A DNA stretch of 42,859 bases from Pseudomonas nitroreducens NBRC 12694 (GTDB lineage: Bacteria; Pseudomonadota; Gammaproteobacteria; Pseudomonadales; Pseudomonadaceae): NCBI RefSeq assembly GCF_002091755.1, contig NZ_BDAI01000022.1, positions 1 through 42,859 on the forward strand, given 5' to 3'. The position numbers were made by a program, and so were the translations under genes. Numbering within the stretch: position 1 is the stretch's first letter; each line of letters begins with the position of its first letter. The notes under the pieces were generated by a model. The model was given only the letters and a program-made list of their open reading frames with translations, was not told the DNA's origin and ran no database searches. This document shows positions 28,824 to 36,504 of this stretch, in pieces.

Positions 28824-29894
28824 GTGTCCAGTCGCCCCGCCCTCTTCGTCGCCCGTATCCCCGTCAGCCTGCAATGGTTGACCCTGGCGCTCGGGGCCGC
28901 AGGCGCCGGGCAACTGCTCACCTGGCTCGGCATTCCCGCCGCGCTGTTCCTCGGGCCCATGCTGGTGGCCATCGCCTTCGGCGTCAGCGGCGCGGAAATC
29001 CGCCTGCCGCGCAGCGCCTTCCGCCTCAGCCAGGGCTGCATCGGCCTGCTGGTCGCCCACGCCATGAGTTGGTCGGTACTGCAGGCGATGGTCGCCTCCT
29101 GGCCGCTGATGCTCAGCGCCACGGTGCTCACCGTGCTGCTGTCCGCTGCCGTCAGCTATGCCATGGTGCGCTTTGGCGGCATCCCCGGCAGCACCGCCGC
29201 CTGGGGCACCGCGCCGGGCGGCGCGGCGGCCATGGTGTCGATGGCCGAAGCCAACGGCGCCGACCCGCGCGTGGTCGCCACCATGCAGTACGTGCGGGTG
29301 GTCTGCGTGGTCATGGCCGGTGCGCTGGTGGGGCGCTTCCTCGGCATCGAGGGCGGCGGTTCAGTGGCGCACAGCACGCCGATTATCGACACCGCCACCC
29401 TGCCCGACCTGATCAATTGCCTGTTGCTGATCTTCGTCTGCACCACTGCCGGCGCGAAGCTGCCGGCCGGTCCGCTGCTGGTACCGCTGGTGGCCGGAGC
29501 GGTTCTTCAGCTCACCGGCGTGTTGCACATCACCCTGCCGCACTGGTTGCTGGCCAGCGCCTACGGCGTGATCGGCTGCTACATCGGCCTGCGCTTCGAC
29601 CGCGAAAGCCTCGCCTACGTCGGCCGTCACCTGCCGGCCATGCTGGTCAGCGCACTGGCGCTGATCGCCAGCTGCGCGCTGTTCGCCTGGGCGCTGGCAG
29701 CCATCACCGGGATGGACTTCCTCTCCCTCTACCTCGCCACCAGCCCCGGCGGCCTGGATGCCATGGCGATCATCGCAGTGGACACCCATTCCGACGTCGG
29801 CCTGGTCCTGGCGATGCAGACGCTGCGGCTGTTCGTGGTGCTGTTCACCGGGGTTTCAGTCGCCCGCACGGTGATTCGCCTGAGCCGCGCCTGA
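28824..29894 (+). CDS. AbrB family membrane protein (duplicated AbrB-type transporter)
   Basis: A 356-residue inner-membrane protein of the AbrB/'putative ammonia monooxygenase' family (two copies of a ~150-residue membrane unit). The repeated blocks are AALFLGPMLVAIAFGVSG ... GCIGLLVAHAM in the first half and LLVPLVAGAVLQL ... GCYIGLRFDRES in the second; GSTAAWGTAPGGAAAMVSMA and SLYLATSPGGLDAMAIIAV are the matching Gly-rich re-entrant segments with the APGG/SPGG motif. About 9-10 helices. Function of the family is not established; transport of organic anions is plausible. It starts with GTG at 28824 after GGAG. The LysR gene is divergent from it. Confidence 0.9.
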   Translation: MSSRPALFVARIPVSLQWLTLALGAAGAGQLLTWLGIPAALFLGPMLVAIAFGVSGAEIRLPRSAFRLSQGCIGLLVAHAMSWSVLQAMVASWPLMLSATVLTVLLSAAVSYAMVRFGGIPGSTAAWGTAPGGAAAMVSMAEANGADPRVVATMQYVRVVCVVMAGALVGRFLGIEGGGSVAHSTPIIDTATLPDLINCLLLIFVCTTAGAKLPAGPLLVPLVAGAVLQLTGVLHITLPHWLLASAYGVIGCYIGLRFDRESLAYVGRHLPAMLVSALALIASCALFAWALAAITGMDFLSLYLATSPGGLDAMAIIAVDTHSDVGLVLAMQTLRLFVVLFTGVSVARTVIRLSRA

Positions 29895-29910
29895 GCCTGG
29901 CGCCGGGCCT

Positions 29911-30000
29911 GTAGGAGCGACTGTCTTCTTCGGTCAATTTGTGCCACTGAATTCCCCTCACCCCAGCCCTCTCCCACCGGGAGAGAGCTGGGGTGAGGGG
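29911..30000. repeat. Composite repeat, reverse copy of the element at 21012-21100
   Basis: Starts GTAGGAGCGACTGTCTTCTTC (29911-29931), then a ~20-base linker, then a hairpin at 29954-30000 with CCCCTCACCCCAGC...CTCTCCC, loop ACC, and GGGAGAG...GCTGGGGTGAGGGG, one mismatch. Relative to 21012-21100 the order and strand are reversed. It may also terminate the AbrB-family gene. Confidence 0.82.
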
Positions 30001-30011
30001 GCTCTTGATTT

Positions 30012-30091
30012 TGCAGGAGCGAGCTTGCTCGCGAACCGCCCAACTCTGGAGACGCCGGCTGACTCCGTTCGCGAGCCAGCTCGCTCCTACA
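30012..30091. repeat. REP (BIME-type) inverted pair
   Basis: Arms TGCAGGAGCGAGCTTGCTCG... at 30012-30036 and GTTCGCGAGCCAGCTCGCTC... at 30067-30091 are nearly exact complements, as in the pair at 3431-3502, with a 30-base spacer. Confidence 0.9.
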
Positions 30092-30169
30092 CAATGCGCC
30101 CACCCGTGCCCTTGTGCCGGCGAACCCACCCCCGCTAAGGTCGTCGCTCCTTCACCGAGCGAGCCCGCC

Positions 30170-31414
30170 ATGGATAGCCTTCGCTACCGCCCCACTGCCT
30201 TCCACGTCACCCACTGGAGCACTGACCCGTTCAGCCGCGGCGCCTACAGCACCCTGTTGCCCGGCGCTACGCCTGAGCATCGGCGTCGGCTCGGCGAAGT
30301 GCTGGGCGGCAAGCTGGTGCTGGCCGGCGAGGCCTGCAATCCCGTCGCCCCGGCCATGACCCATGGCGCCTGGAACGATGGCCTGCGCGCCGCCGAAGCC
30401 GCCATCGAAAGCGCCGCCCGCCGGGTGCTGGTGATCGGCGCAGGGTTCGCCGGGCTCGCCGCCGCGCGCCGTCTCAGGGAGGCGGGAATCGAGTGCGTCG
30501 TTATGGAGGCCCGTGGCCGCATCGGTGGCCGCGTCCACAGCATTTCCCTCGGTCCGGTGCGAGTGGACGAAGGCGCCGCCTGGCTGCAGCACTTCGACGA
30601 TAACCCGCTGGCCGCTCACGCCCGGCAGCTCGGCCTGCCGCTGCGGGAAACCGATTTCGGCCAGCCTCTGGCCGCTGCGGTGGATGGCCCGGTGCCCGAT
30701 ATCGACGCGGCCTGGGAAGCCCTGCGCGCCGGAATCGACCGCAGCCTGCCGCTGGCGGAAGGTGTCGCGCGCTATCTCGAAGAGCGCGATGAGCCAACCC
30801 GCCGCGCCACCCGCTTCGCCCTGGATGCCAACCTGATCCTGGAAGCCTGCCTGCCCCTGGAATCACTGTCGGTGGATGCGCTGGACGAGGAAGGCGTCGG
30901 CGCCGGCGACCGCTTCCTGCCGCAAGGCTATTCACAGCTGGTCGCGCATCTCGCCCAAGGGCTGGATATCCGCCTGTACCAGCCAGTGGCAGACATCGAC
31001 TGGTCGGGCGCAAAAGTGCGGGCAGGCGATGAAAGCTGGGACTTCTGCATCTGCACCGTGCCCATCGGCGTGCTGCGCGATATCCACTTCAATCCGCCTT
31101 TGCCGCCAGCGCAGCTGGATGCGCTGGAGCATCTGGGGATGGGTCTGCTGGAAAAGGTCGTGCTGCAATTCGAGGAACGCTGGTGGCCGGTGTCGCCGTC
31201 GGGATATCTGCGCTGGTACGACACGCCAGCCAGCTTCGGTGAATGGCTTGATCTCACCGACGCAGTGGGCACGCCCACGATCGCCGGGTTGATCGCCGCA
31301 GATGCACTGGAGCGCGTATTCGCGGGGCGCAGCGACGAAGAAATTGCCCTCGCGGCCTGCAAAACTCTGCAGGCGTGGGCGAGTGCCATTCGAAACGCCG
31401 GCGCTCCGAGTTGA
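30170..31414 (+). CDS. FAD-dependent amine oxidase with circularly permuted segment order
   Basis: A 414-residue flavoprotein of the monoamine/polyamine oxidase fold. The segments that normally end such enzymes come first: THWSTDPFSRGAYS (14-27), GKLVLAGEACNPV (47-59, the FAD-contacting AGEA motif) and THGAWNDGLRAAEAAI (64-79). They are joined through only about five residues to the normal N-terminal Rossmann unit RVLVIGAGFAGLAAARRL (85-102), followed by EARGRIGGRV (113-122), DEGAAWLQ, PQGYSQLVAHLA (251-262), CTVPIGVLRD and GLLEKVVLQFEERWWP. The protein stops at the helix (ACKTLQAWAS) that normally leads into the W-x-x-DPFS strand. Every element is present once, so the fold could still close. 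Substrate unknown. The ATG at 30170 lies beyond the REP element and has a weak GAGCGAG site. Confidence 0.87.
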   Translation: MDSLRYRPTAFHVTHWSTDPFSRGAYSTLLPGATPEHRRRLGEVLGGKLVLAGEACNPVAPAMTHGAWNDGLRAAEAAIESAARRVLVIGAGFAGLAAARRLREAGIECVVMEARGRIGGRVHSISLGPVRVDEGAAWLQHFDDNPLAAHARQLGLPLRETDFGQPLAAAVDGPVPDIDAAWEALRAGIDRSLPLAEGVARYLEERDEPTRRATRFALDANLILEACLPLESLSVDALDEEGVGAGDRFLPQGYSQLVAHLAQGLDIRLYQPVADIDWSGAKVRAGDESWDFCICTVPIGVLRDIHFNPPLPPAQLDALEHLGMGLLEKVVLQFEERWWPVSPSGYLRWYDTPASFGEWLDLTDAVGTPTIAGLIAADALERVFAGRSDEEIALAACKTLQAWASAIRNAGAPS

Positions 31415-31416
31415 AA

Positions 31417-31500
31417 CGTAGGATGGGGTGGAGCCTAGGCGATACCCATGCTGCCGGTGCCAGGGTCGATAGGTATCGCTGCGCTCCGCGCCATCCTACG
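31417..31500. repeat. Palindromic GTAGGATGG / GGTATCGC intergenic repeat
   Basis: Begins CGTAGGATGGGGTGGAGCCT and ends GCGCTCCGCGCCATCCTACG; the inner parts GCGATACCCATGCTG and GGTATCGCTGC also face each other. Second full copy at 35075-35160, half copy at 3370-3402. It separates the amine oxidase gene from the convergent TetR gene. Confidence 0.88.
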
Positions 31501-31540
31501 AATGCGCCAATGGCAGGCAGGAAGCCTGTCCACGAATCCG

Positions 31541-32095
31541 CTACACCCCGTCCAGCGTCAGATCGACCAACCGCTCGACATAGCCCGTATCCAGCTCCTC
31601 GGCGGAAAACAGGATGCGGTACACCAGCGGCGCCATCAGCCGGTCGACGATGCGGTCGACGTCCGGCAGCTTCTCGCCGCGCTCCCTGGCGCGCAGCAGA
31701 ATGATGTCGAACTGGCCACAGGCGATGGCCATGCAGCGCCCTGAGCAGCCACCGCCGGCCGCGAGCAGATCGAGCACCACCGCGCGGCCGGGCACCGAAG
31801 CGGTTTCCTCCATGTACTGCTCGCCCCAGGCCAGCAGGTCGCCACGCAGGCTGCCGGTATCGGCAGGCTCGGCATCCGGGCGAATACGCTCCAGGGCAAC
31901 GTCGCCCAGCAACTCGCTGAGATCGCCCCAGCGCCGGTAGATGGTCGAGGGCGTGACGCCGGCTCGACTGGCGATCAGCGGCACGGTCAGTTCCGCGCGG
32001 TCGCGCTCTTCCAGCAACGCCTGGACAGCCTTGTGCACCGATGCCTGCACCCGCGCGCTGCGGCCGCCTGGACGAACACCCTGATTAATTGCCAT
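31541..32095 (-). CDS. TetR family transcriptional regulator
   Basis: A 184-residue repressor-type regulator. The N-terminal helix-turn-helix is LTVPLIASRAGVTPSTIYRRW (~37-57, TetR signature), followed by an all-helical ligand domain with GRAVVLDLLAAGGG and a C-terminal block (DRLMAPLVYRILF) typical of the TetR_C_11-like group. The ATG at 32095 follows AAGGTGCTT. It is divergent from an MFS transporter gene, the usual arrangement for a local repressor of an efflux pump, and inverted repeats lie in the 88-base gap. The inducer is unknown. Confidence 0.9.
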   Translation of the reverse strand: MAINQGVRPGGRSARVQASVHKAVQALLEERDRAELTVPLIASRAGVTPSTIYRRWGDLSELLGDVALERIRPDAEPADTGSLRGDLLAWGEQYMEETASVPGRAVVLDLLAAGGGCSGRCMAIACGQFDIILLRARERGEKLPDVDRIVDRLMAPLVYRILFSAEELDTGYVERLVDLTLDGV

Positions 32096-32107
32096 AAGCA
32101 CCTTAAC

Positions 32108-32176
32108 GCAAAGAATTTGCTTTTATCCGAAATCGGGTCCAGCATCTCGCAAAAGCAAAATCTTAGCCTTTGCGAG
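32108..32176. promoter_or_regulatory. Inverted repeats between tetR-type and MFS genes (operator candidates)
   Basis: Two palindromes share the half-site GCAAA: GCAAA-GAA-TTTGC at 32108-32120 and CTCGCAAA-N15-TTTGCGAG at 32146-32176. The second is only seven bases from the MFS start codon. Binding by the TetR regulator is inference from position and symmetry. Confidence 0.6.
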
Positions 32177-32183
32177 CTGAATC

Positions 32184-33380
32184 ATGGCACAGACCTTACC
32201 CAAAAGCGCGCCCGGCTTTTTCCCGGCCCTGCTGCTGACCGCGATCCTCATGGCCTTCCTCGCCGCCGCTGCCGCGCCCACGCCGCTCTATGCGCTGTAC
32301 CGCGAGTCCTGGCAATTCTCCCCCGCCCTGCTGACGCTGGCCTTCAGCATCTACGCCGGCGGGCTGATGCTGGCGCTACTGGTGTTCGGTTCGCTGTCGG
32401 ACCACCTCGGCCGTCGCCCGCTGATCCGCGCGGCACTGATCATCGAACTGCTGGCGATGAGCGTGTTCCTCTACGCCAACTCGGTGGAACTGCTGATCGC
32501 CGCGCGCCTGCTGCAAGGCTTCGCCACCGGCATCGCGACCGCTGTACTGGGTGCCGCCATGCTCGACATCGACCGCGAGCGCGGCCCGTTGATCAACAGC
32601 GTCGCGCCCATGCTCGGCATGGCGCTGGGCGCACTGGGCAGCAGCGCACTGGTGCAGTTCGGCGGCGACCCGCTGCACCGCGTCTATGTCTGGTTGCTGG
32701 CGGTATTCGCGCTGGCCCTGGTGCTGTTGCGCTGGCTGCCGGAAAGCGTCAGCAGGCAGCCCGGCGCGCTGGCCTCGCTGAAGCCGCGCATCCGCATTCC
32801 CCCGCAGGCGCGCCGGGCGTTCTGGAGCGTGGCGCCGCTGAACGCCAGCCTCTGGGCGCTGGGCGGTTTCTACCTGTCGCTGGGCCCGACCCTGGCGCGC
32901 CAGGTGACCGGTCTGCCGGTTCCGATGATCGGCGGTGGGCTGGTCTCGCTGCTGTGCTTCTGCGGCGCCGTGGCGATCTTCGCGCTGCGCAACCGGCCGG
33001 CAGCGGTCATCCTGCGCCGCGGCGGGCTGGCCCTGATCATCGGCCTGCTGATTACCCTGCTCGGCGTGGATTCCTCCAACCTCTGGCTGTTCTTCCTCGG
33101 CACCGCGGTGGCGGGCCTTGGCTTTGGCGGCGCCTTCCTCGGCGCATTGCGCTCGGTGGTGCCGCTGGCCCACGCCCACGAACGTGGCGCGCTGATGGCA
33201 GGCTTCTACGTGCTCAGCTACCTGGCCTTCAGCGTACCGGCGATCCTCGCCGGGCTGGCGATCCAGCGTTATGGCCTGGTCGCCACCACCAACGGCTATG
33301 CCAGCCTGCAGATTCTCGCGGCGTCGCTGGTCCTGCTGCTGTCCTTGCGCGCACCCGCCGCGCAGAAGGCGCCGGCCTGA
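32184..33380 (+). CDS. MFS transporter (efflux type)
   Basis: A 398-residue inner-membrane carrier with 12 predicted helices. The loop between helices 2 and 3 carries the MFS signature FGSLSDHLGRRPLIRAAL (~69-86), and helix 5 region has GMALGALGSSALVQF, resembling the antiporter-type motif of drug exporters. The first helix contains AAAAPTPLYALYRE, frequently seen in this bacterial efflux subgroup. No substrate can be named. The start ATG at 32184 has only a weak GAG upstream. Divergent from the TetR gene that probably represses it; the next gene (LysR) is convergent and its stop lies two bases away. Confidence 0.9.
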   Translation: MAQTLPKSAPGFFPALLLTAILMAFLAAAAAPTPLYALYRESWQFSPALLTLAFSIYAGGLMLALLVFGSLSDHLGRRPLIRAALIIELLAMSVFLYANSVELLIAARLLQGFATGIATAVLGAAMLDIDRERGPLINSVAPMLGMALGALGSSALVQFGGDPLHRVYVWLLAVFALALVLLRWLPESVSRQPGALASLKPRIRIPPQARRAFWSVAPLNASLWALGGFYLSLGPTLARQVTGLPVPMIGGGLVSLLCFCGAVAIFALRNRPAAVILRRGGLALIIGLLITLLGVDSSNLWLFFLGTAVAGLGFGGAFLGALRSVVPLAHAHERGALMAGFYVLSYLAFSVPAILAGLAIQRYGLVATTNGYASLQILAASLVLLLSLRAPAAQKAPA

Positions 33381-33381
33381 A

Positions 33382-34176
33382 TCAGACCGCCTCGCGGGCG
33401 CGCAGGAAGTCGTAGAGCGCGCGCACGGCCGGCTGCTCCAGCGCCTGGGCGGCGTGGCAAAGGCCGATGCGGCGCACGGGTAGCGGCAGGTTCAAGGTTC
33501 CGCTGCGCACGGCCGGGGCGCCGCCGAGCAACGAGGCCGGAAGGATCGCCGCGCCCAGGCCGGCACTGACCAGCCGCAGGGCAAGATTCAGGGTGCTGGC
33601 CTGCGCGACCACCGGTGCGCTGCCGTAGGCAGTCATCAAACGCTGGTGCGACGGGTGCGACGGACAGGTGATCCACGCGTCGACTGGCACACTCTCGGCG
33701 CCGGGCGGCAGCGCCAATACGTACGGATCGTCCCACACCGGAACGAACAGTTCGTCTTCGCAACAGAACTCCTCCGCCGCCAGCCGCGCCTCCCCCACAC
33801 AGCCTTCCTCCAGGTGCAGTTGCAGGTTGGGGATCGCTTGCCGGGCCAGGCCGACGAAGCGCTCGATCTGCTCGGCGCTGATGTCCCCTTCCACCCCCAG
33901 GTGCAGCGGCTGCCGCTCCGACGACTGGCGGAACAGCTTGCGCAAAACCTCCGCCTCGGCCAGCAGGGCACGGGCTCGCGGGTACAGGGTGCGCGCCGCT
34001 TCGCTGACATCCACACCGCGCGGTTGGCGCACGAACAGCTCGGTGCCCAGGCTCTCCTCCAACTGGCGAACGGTGGCGGACAGCGTGGGTTGGCTGACGA
34101 ACAGGCGCTGCGCGGCGGCGGTGATGTTGCGCTCTTCGAAGACCGCGACGAACGCGGCGAGCTGTCGAATATCCAT
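33382..34176 (-). CDS. LysR family transcriptional regulator (short)
   Basis: A 264-residue LysR protein, shorter than the usual ~300. The DNA-binding domain is intact: MDIRQLAAFVAVFEERNITAAA then LFVSQPTLSATVRQLEESLG. The effector domain starts near residue 92 (PLHLGVEGDISAEQIERFVG) and ends with RAL-Y-D-F-L. Several cysteines (EEFCCEDELF) occur in the domain, uncommon in the family. The ATG at 34176 follows GGGATTTCCT. It is divergent from the SDR gene with 112 bases between, which is its likely target. Confidence 0.88.
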   Translation of the reverse strand: MDIRQLAAFVAVFEERNITAAAQRLFVSQPTLSATVRQLEESLGTELFVRQPRGVDVSEAARTLYPRARALLAEAEVLRKLFRQSSERQPLHLGVEGDISAEQIERFVGLARQAIPNLQLHLEEGCVGEARLAAEEFCCEDELFVPVWDDPYVLALPPGAESVPVDAWITCPSHPSHQRLMTAYGSAPVVAQASTLNLALRLVSAGLGAAILPASLLGGAPAVRSGTLNLPLPVRRIGLCHAAQALEQPAVRALYDFLRAREAV

Positions 34177-34288
34177 AGGAAATCCCGATACCAGGCACAG
34201 GAATAAGCCATTTTTCAGGCAGCAATGCGCTAAATATACTTCACTGCATCGTCCAGGCATCCAGATTTTCGATTGCAGGAGAACCACC

Positions 34289-35014
34289 ATGAGCAAGCCC
34301 CTGATCATCGTCACCGGCGCCAGTTCCGGCATCGGCGAAGCCACCGCCCGCCTCTTTTCCCGGCAAGGTCACCCGCTGCTGCTGCTCGCCCGGCGCATCG
34401 AGCGCCTGGAAGCACTCAAGCTGCCGAACGCGCTGTGCCGTGCCGTCGATGTGACTGACCGCGAAGCCCTGCTGGCCGCCGTCGAGGAGGCCGAGAAGCG
34501 TTTCGGCCCGGCTGACGCGCTGGTGAACAACGCCGGCGTGATGCTGCTGGGCAATATGGTCGAGCAGGACCCGGCCGAGTGGGAGCGCATGCTCGACGTC
34601 AACGTGAAGGGCCTGCTCAATGGCGTGCACGCCGTGCTCAAGGGCATGGTCGAGCGCAACCAGGGCAGCGTGATCAATGTCAGCTCGGTGGCCGGGCGCA
34701 AGACCTTCCCCAACCACGTCGCCTATGTCGGCACCAAGTTCGCCGTGCACGCGATCTCCGAGAACCTGCGCGAGGAAGTCGCGGCGCATAACGTCCGCGT
34801 GGTGACCATCGCTCCCGGCGCGGTGGAAACCGAGCTGCTCAGCCACACCACCGACGAGGCGATCAAGAGCGGCTACCAGGACTGGAAACGCGAGATGGGC
34901 GGCAAGGTGCTCAGTGCCGAGGACGTGGCCAACGCCATCGGCTACGCCTACAACCAGCCGCAGGGCGTGTGCATCCGCGAGATCGTGCTGGCGGCGACTC
35001 GGCAACAGGCTTGA
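34289..35014 (+). CDS. Short-chain dehydrogenase/reductase
   Basis: A 241-residue classical SDR enzyme, NAD(P)H-dependent. The cofactor motif is TGASSGIG (9-16), followed by ARRIERL (basic pair after strand 2, favouring NADPH), DVTD (54-57), NNAG (80-83), the catalytic serine in NVSSVAG (132-133) and Y146-x-x-x-K150 in AYVGTK. The segment PGAVETELLSH matches the YdfG/serine-dehydrogenase-like subgroup. Substrate is unknown. A good GGAG site (GCAGGAGAACCACC) precedes the ATG. The LysR gene is divergent. Confidence 0.93.
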   Translation: MSKPLIIVTGASSGIGEATARLFSRQGHPLLLLARRIERLEALKLPNALCRAVDVTDREALLAAVEEAEKRFGPADALVNNAGVMLLGNMVEQDPAEWERMLDVNVKGLLNGVHAVLKGMVERNQGSVINVSSVAGRKTFPNHVAYVGTKFAVHAISENLREEVAAHNVRVVTIAPGAVETELLSHTTDEAIKSGYQDWKREMGGKVLSAEDVANAIGYAYNQPQGVCIREIVLAATRQQA

Positions 35015-35074
35015 TCGGCCAGGCCCGAGGGTTCTCGCAAGAGCGCATGCGCGAACTCCCCGGAAGAACACCAC

Positions 35075-35160
35075 CGTAGGATGGGTGGAGCCTAGGCGAT
35101 ACCCATGCTGCCAATGCGGCAGGAGTCGAGGGGTATCGCTTCGCTCCACGCCATCCTACG
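35075..35160. repeat. Palindromic GTAGGATGG / GGTATCGC intergenic repeat, second copy
   Basis: Starts CGTAGGATGGGTGGAGCCTA and ends GCTCCACGCCATCCTACG, closely matching the element at 31417-31500 in arms and inner boxes; the loop differs. It separates the SDR gene from the convergent flavin oxidoreductase gene. Confidence 0.88.
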
Positions 35161-35180
35161 AAGGCGTCAGCCGGTGAAGA

Positions 35181-36413
35181 TCATCCCGCCTGCCTAGCCG
35201 CCCAGCGGCGGTACTGCTTGGCCCGGCGCAGCGTGCGCCACTGCTCCATCACCAGCGTGCGCCACGGCGAAGCCTGCGGGTTGGGCGCACGGTGGGCGCC
35301 GATGCGGTGCAGCTGCAGCTTGACCAGCGCCATGTAGGCCAGCGCCGCCAGCGGCTTGGAGCGCCAGCGGATCGGCGGCAGTTGCGGCTGGGTCTGGCTG
35401 CCACGCTGCCAGTGCAGTACCAGTTGCGGCTCCAGGGCCAGGGCGGTGCCGATGCCGACCATGTCCAGCCCGCTGTCCAGCACCTGTTCCGCCACCGGCA
35501 GACGACGGATGCCGCCAGTGACCATCAGCGGCATGCGCGCCGCTTCGCGCATCTCGCGGGCGAATTCGAGGAAGTAGGCCTCCCGCGCCAGGGTACGGCC
35601 GTCACGGGCGTCGCCCTGCATCGCCGGCGCCTCGTAGCTGCCGCCGGACAGCTCGACCAGGTCGACCTTCTCGTCGTTCAGCCACTCGATCACCTGGCGC
35701 GCGTCGCTGGCGTCGAAGCCGCCGCGCTGGAAGTCCGCGGAATTGATCTTCACCCCCACGCAGAATTCCGGCGACACTGCGGCGCGCACCGCACGCACGA
35801 CCTCGAGCAGCAGCCGCGCACGGTTTTCCAGCGAACCGCCCCAGCGATCCCGGCGCTTGTTCGCCAGCGGCGAAAGGAACTGGCTGAGCAGGTAGCCGTG
35901 GGCGGCGTGGATCTGCACGCCGGTGAAGCCGGCCAGTTCGGACAACTGCGCGGCGCGGACGAAGCGCCGGATCACCTCGGCGATATCGGCCTCGGTCATC
36001 TCGCGGGCGACGGCGAACAGCTTGGAGAACTTGCCCATCTCCAGCGGCACCACCGACGGCGCGATGGCGCCCTGGCCGAGGTTGGTCTGCACCTGGCGGC
36101 CAGGATGGTTCAACTGCAACCAGAACTGCGCACCCCGGGAACGGCCGATGCGCGCCCATTCGCGGAAGCGCTCCAGATGCCGGTCATTTTCCAGCACCAC
36201 GCCGCCGGGGCCGGTCATGGCGCGGCCGTCGATCATCACGTTGCCACTGAGGATCAGGCCGACGCCGCCGTCCGCCCAGGCCTGGTAAAGGCGCAGCAAG
36301 GCAGCCGAAGGCGCCTGGTCGGCATCGGCCATGTTCTCTTCCATGGCGGCCTTGGCAATACGGTTGGGGACTTCGCCGCCGTTGGGCAGGCGCAGGGGCT
36401 GGAAGGGCGACAT
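35181..36413 (-). CDS. Old Yellow Enzyme family NADH:flavin oxidoreductase
   Basis: A 410-residue FMN-containing TIM-barrel reductase. Family marks: RIAKAAMEENMAD (~18-30), QLNHPGRQ (~100-107), the substrate-binding pair in GVQIHAAHGYLLSQFLSP (H168/H171 region), NKRRDRWGGSLENRARLLLE and the FMN phosphate site TGGIRR and VGIGTALALEP. It stops after the barrel and lacks the second NADPH-binding domain of 2,4-dienoyl-CoA reductase. It should reduce activated C=C bonds, perhaps of electrophilic or quinone-like compounds. The C-terminal ~80 residues are basic (MEQWRTLRRAKQYRRW). GGAG precedes the ATG. Divergent from a MerR gene, with a MerR-type promoter between, which suggests inducible expression. 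Confidence 0.92.
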   Translation of the reverse strand: MSPFQPLRLPNGGEVPNRIAKAAMEENMADADQAPSAALLRLYQAWADGGVGLILSGNVMIDGRAMTGPGGVVLENDRHLERFREWARIGRSRGAQFWLQLNHPGRQVQTNLGQGAIAPSVVPLEMGKFSKLFAVAREMTEADIAEVIRRFVRAAQLSELAGFTGVQIHAAHGYLLSQFLSPLANKRRDRWGGSLENRARLLLEVVRAVRAAVSPEFCVGVKINSADFQRGGFDASDARQVIEWLNDEKVDLVELSGGSYEAPAMQGDARDGRTLAREAYFLEFAREMREAARMPLMVTGGIRRLPVAEQVLDSGLDMVGIGTALALEPQLVLHWQRGSQTQPQLPPIRWRSKPLAALAYMALVKLQLHRIGAHRAPNPQASPWRTLVMEQWRTLRRAKQYRRWAARQAG

Positions 36414-36455
36414 GGCTAGGCTCCGAGGTTGTCCTGATGGGTTGTGACGGCAGTG

Positions 36456-36486
36456 AGGTTAAGTTTAAAGTTCACTTCAAGGTCAA
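36456..36486 (-). promoter_or_regulatory. MerR-type promoter with 19-base spacer and dyad for the flavin oxidoreductase
   Basis: On the minus strand, -35 TTGACC (36486-36481) and -10 TAACCT (36461-36456) are separated by 19 bases, the overlong spacing typical of MerR-activated promoters. Inside the spacer is the dyad TTGAAGT-GA-ACTTTAA (36480-36465), similar in form to SoxR-type operators. Confidence 0.72.
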
Positions 36487-36504
36487 GCCCCTTCGGAGCC
36501 CTGC

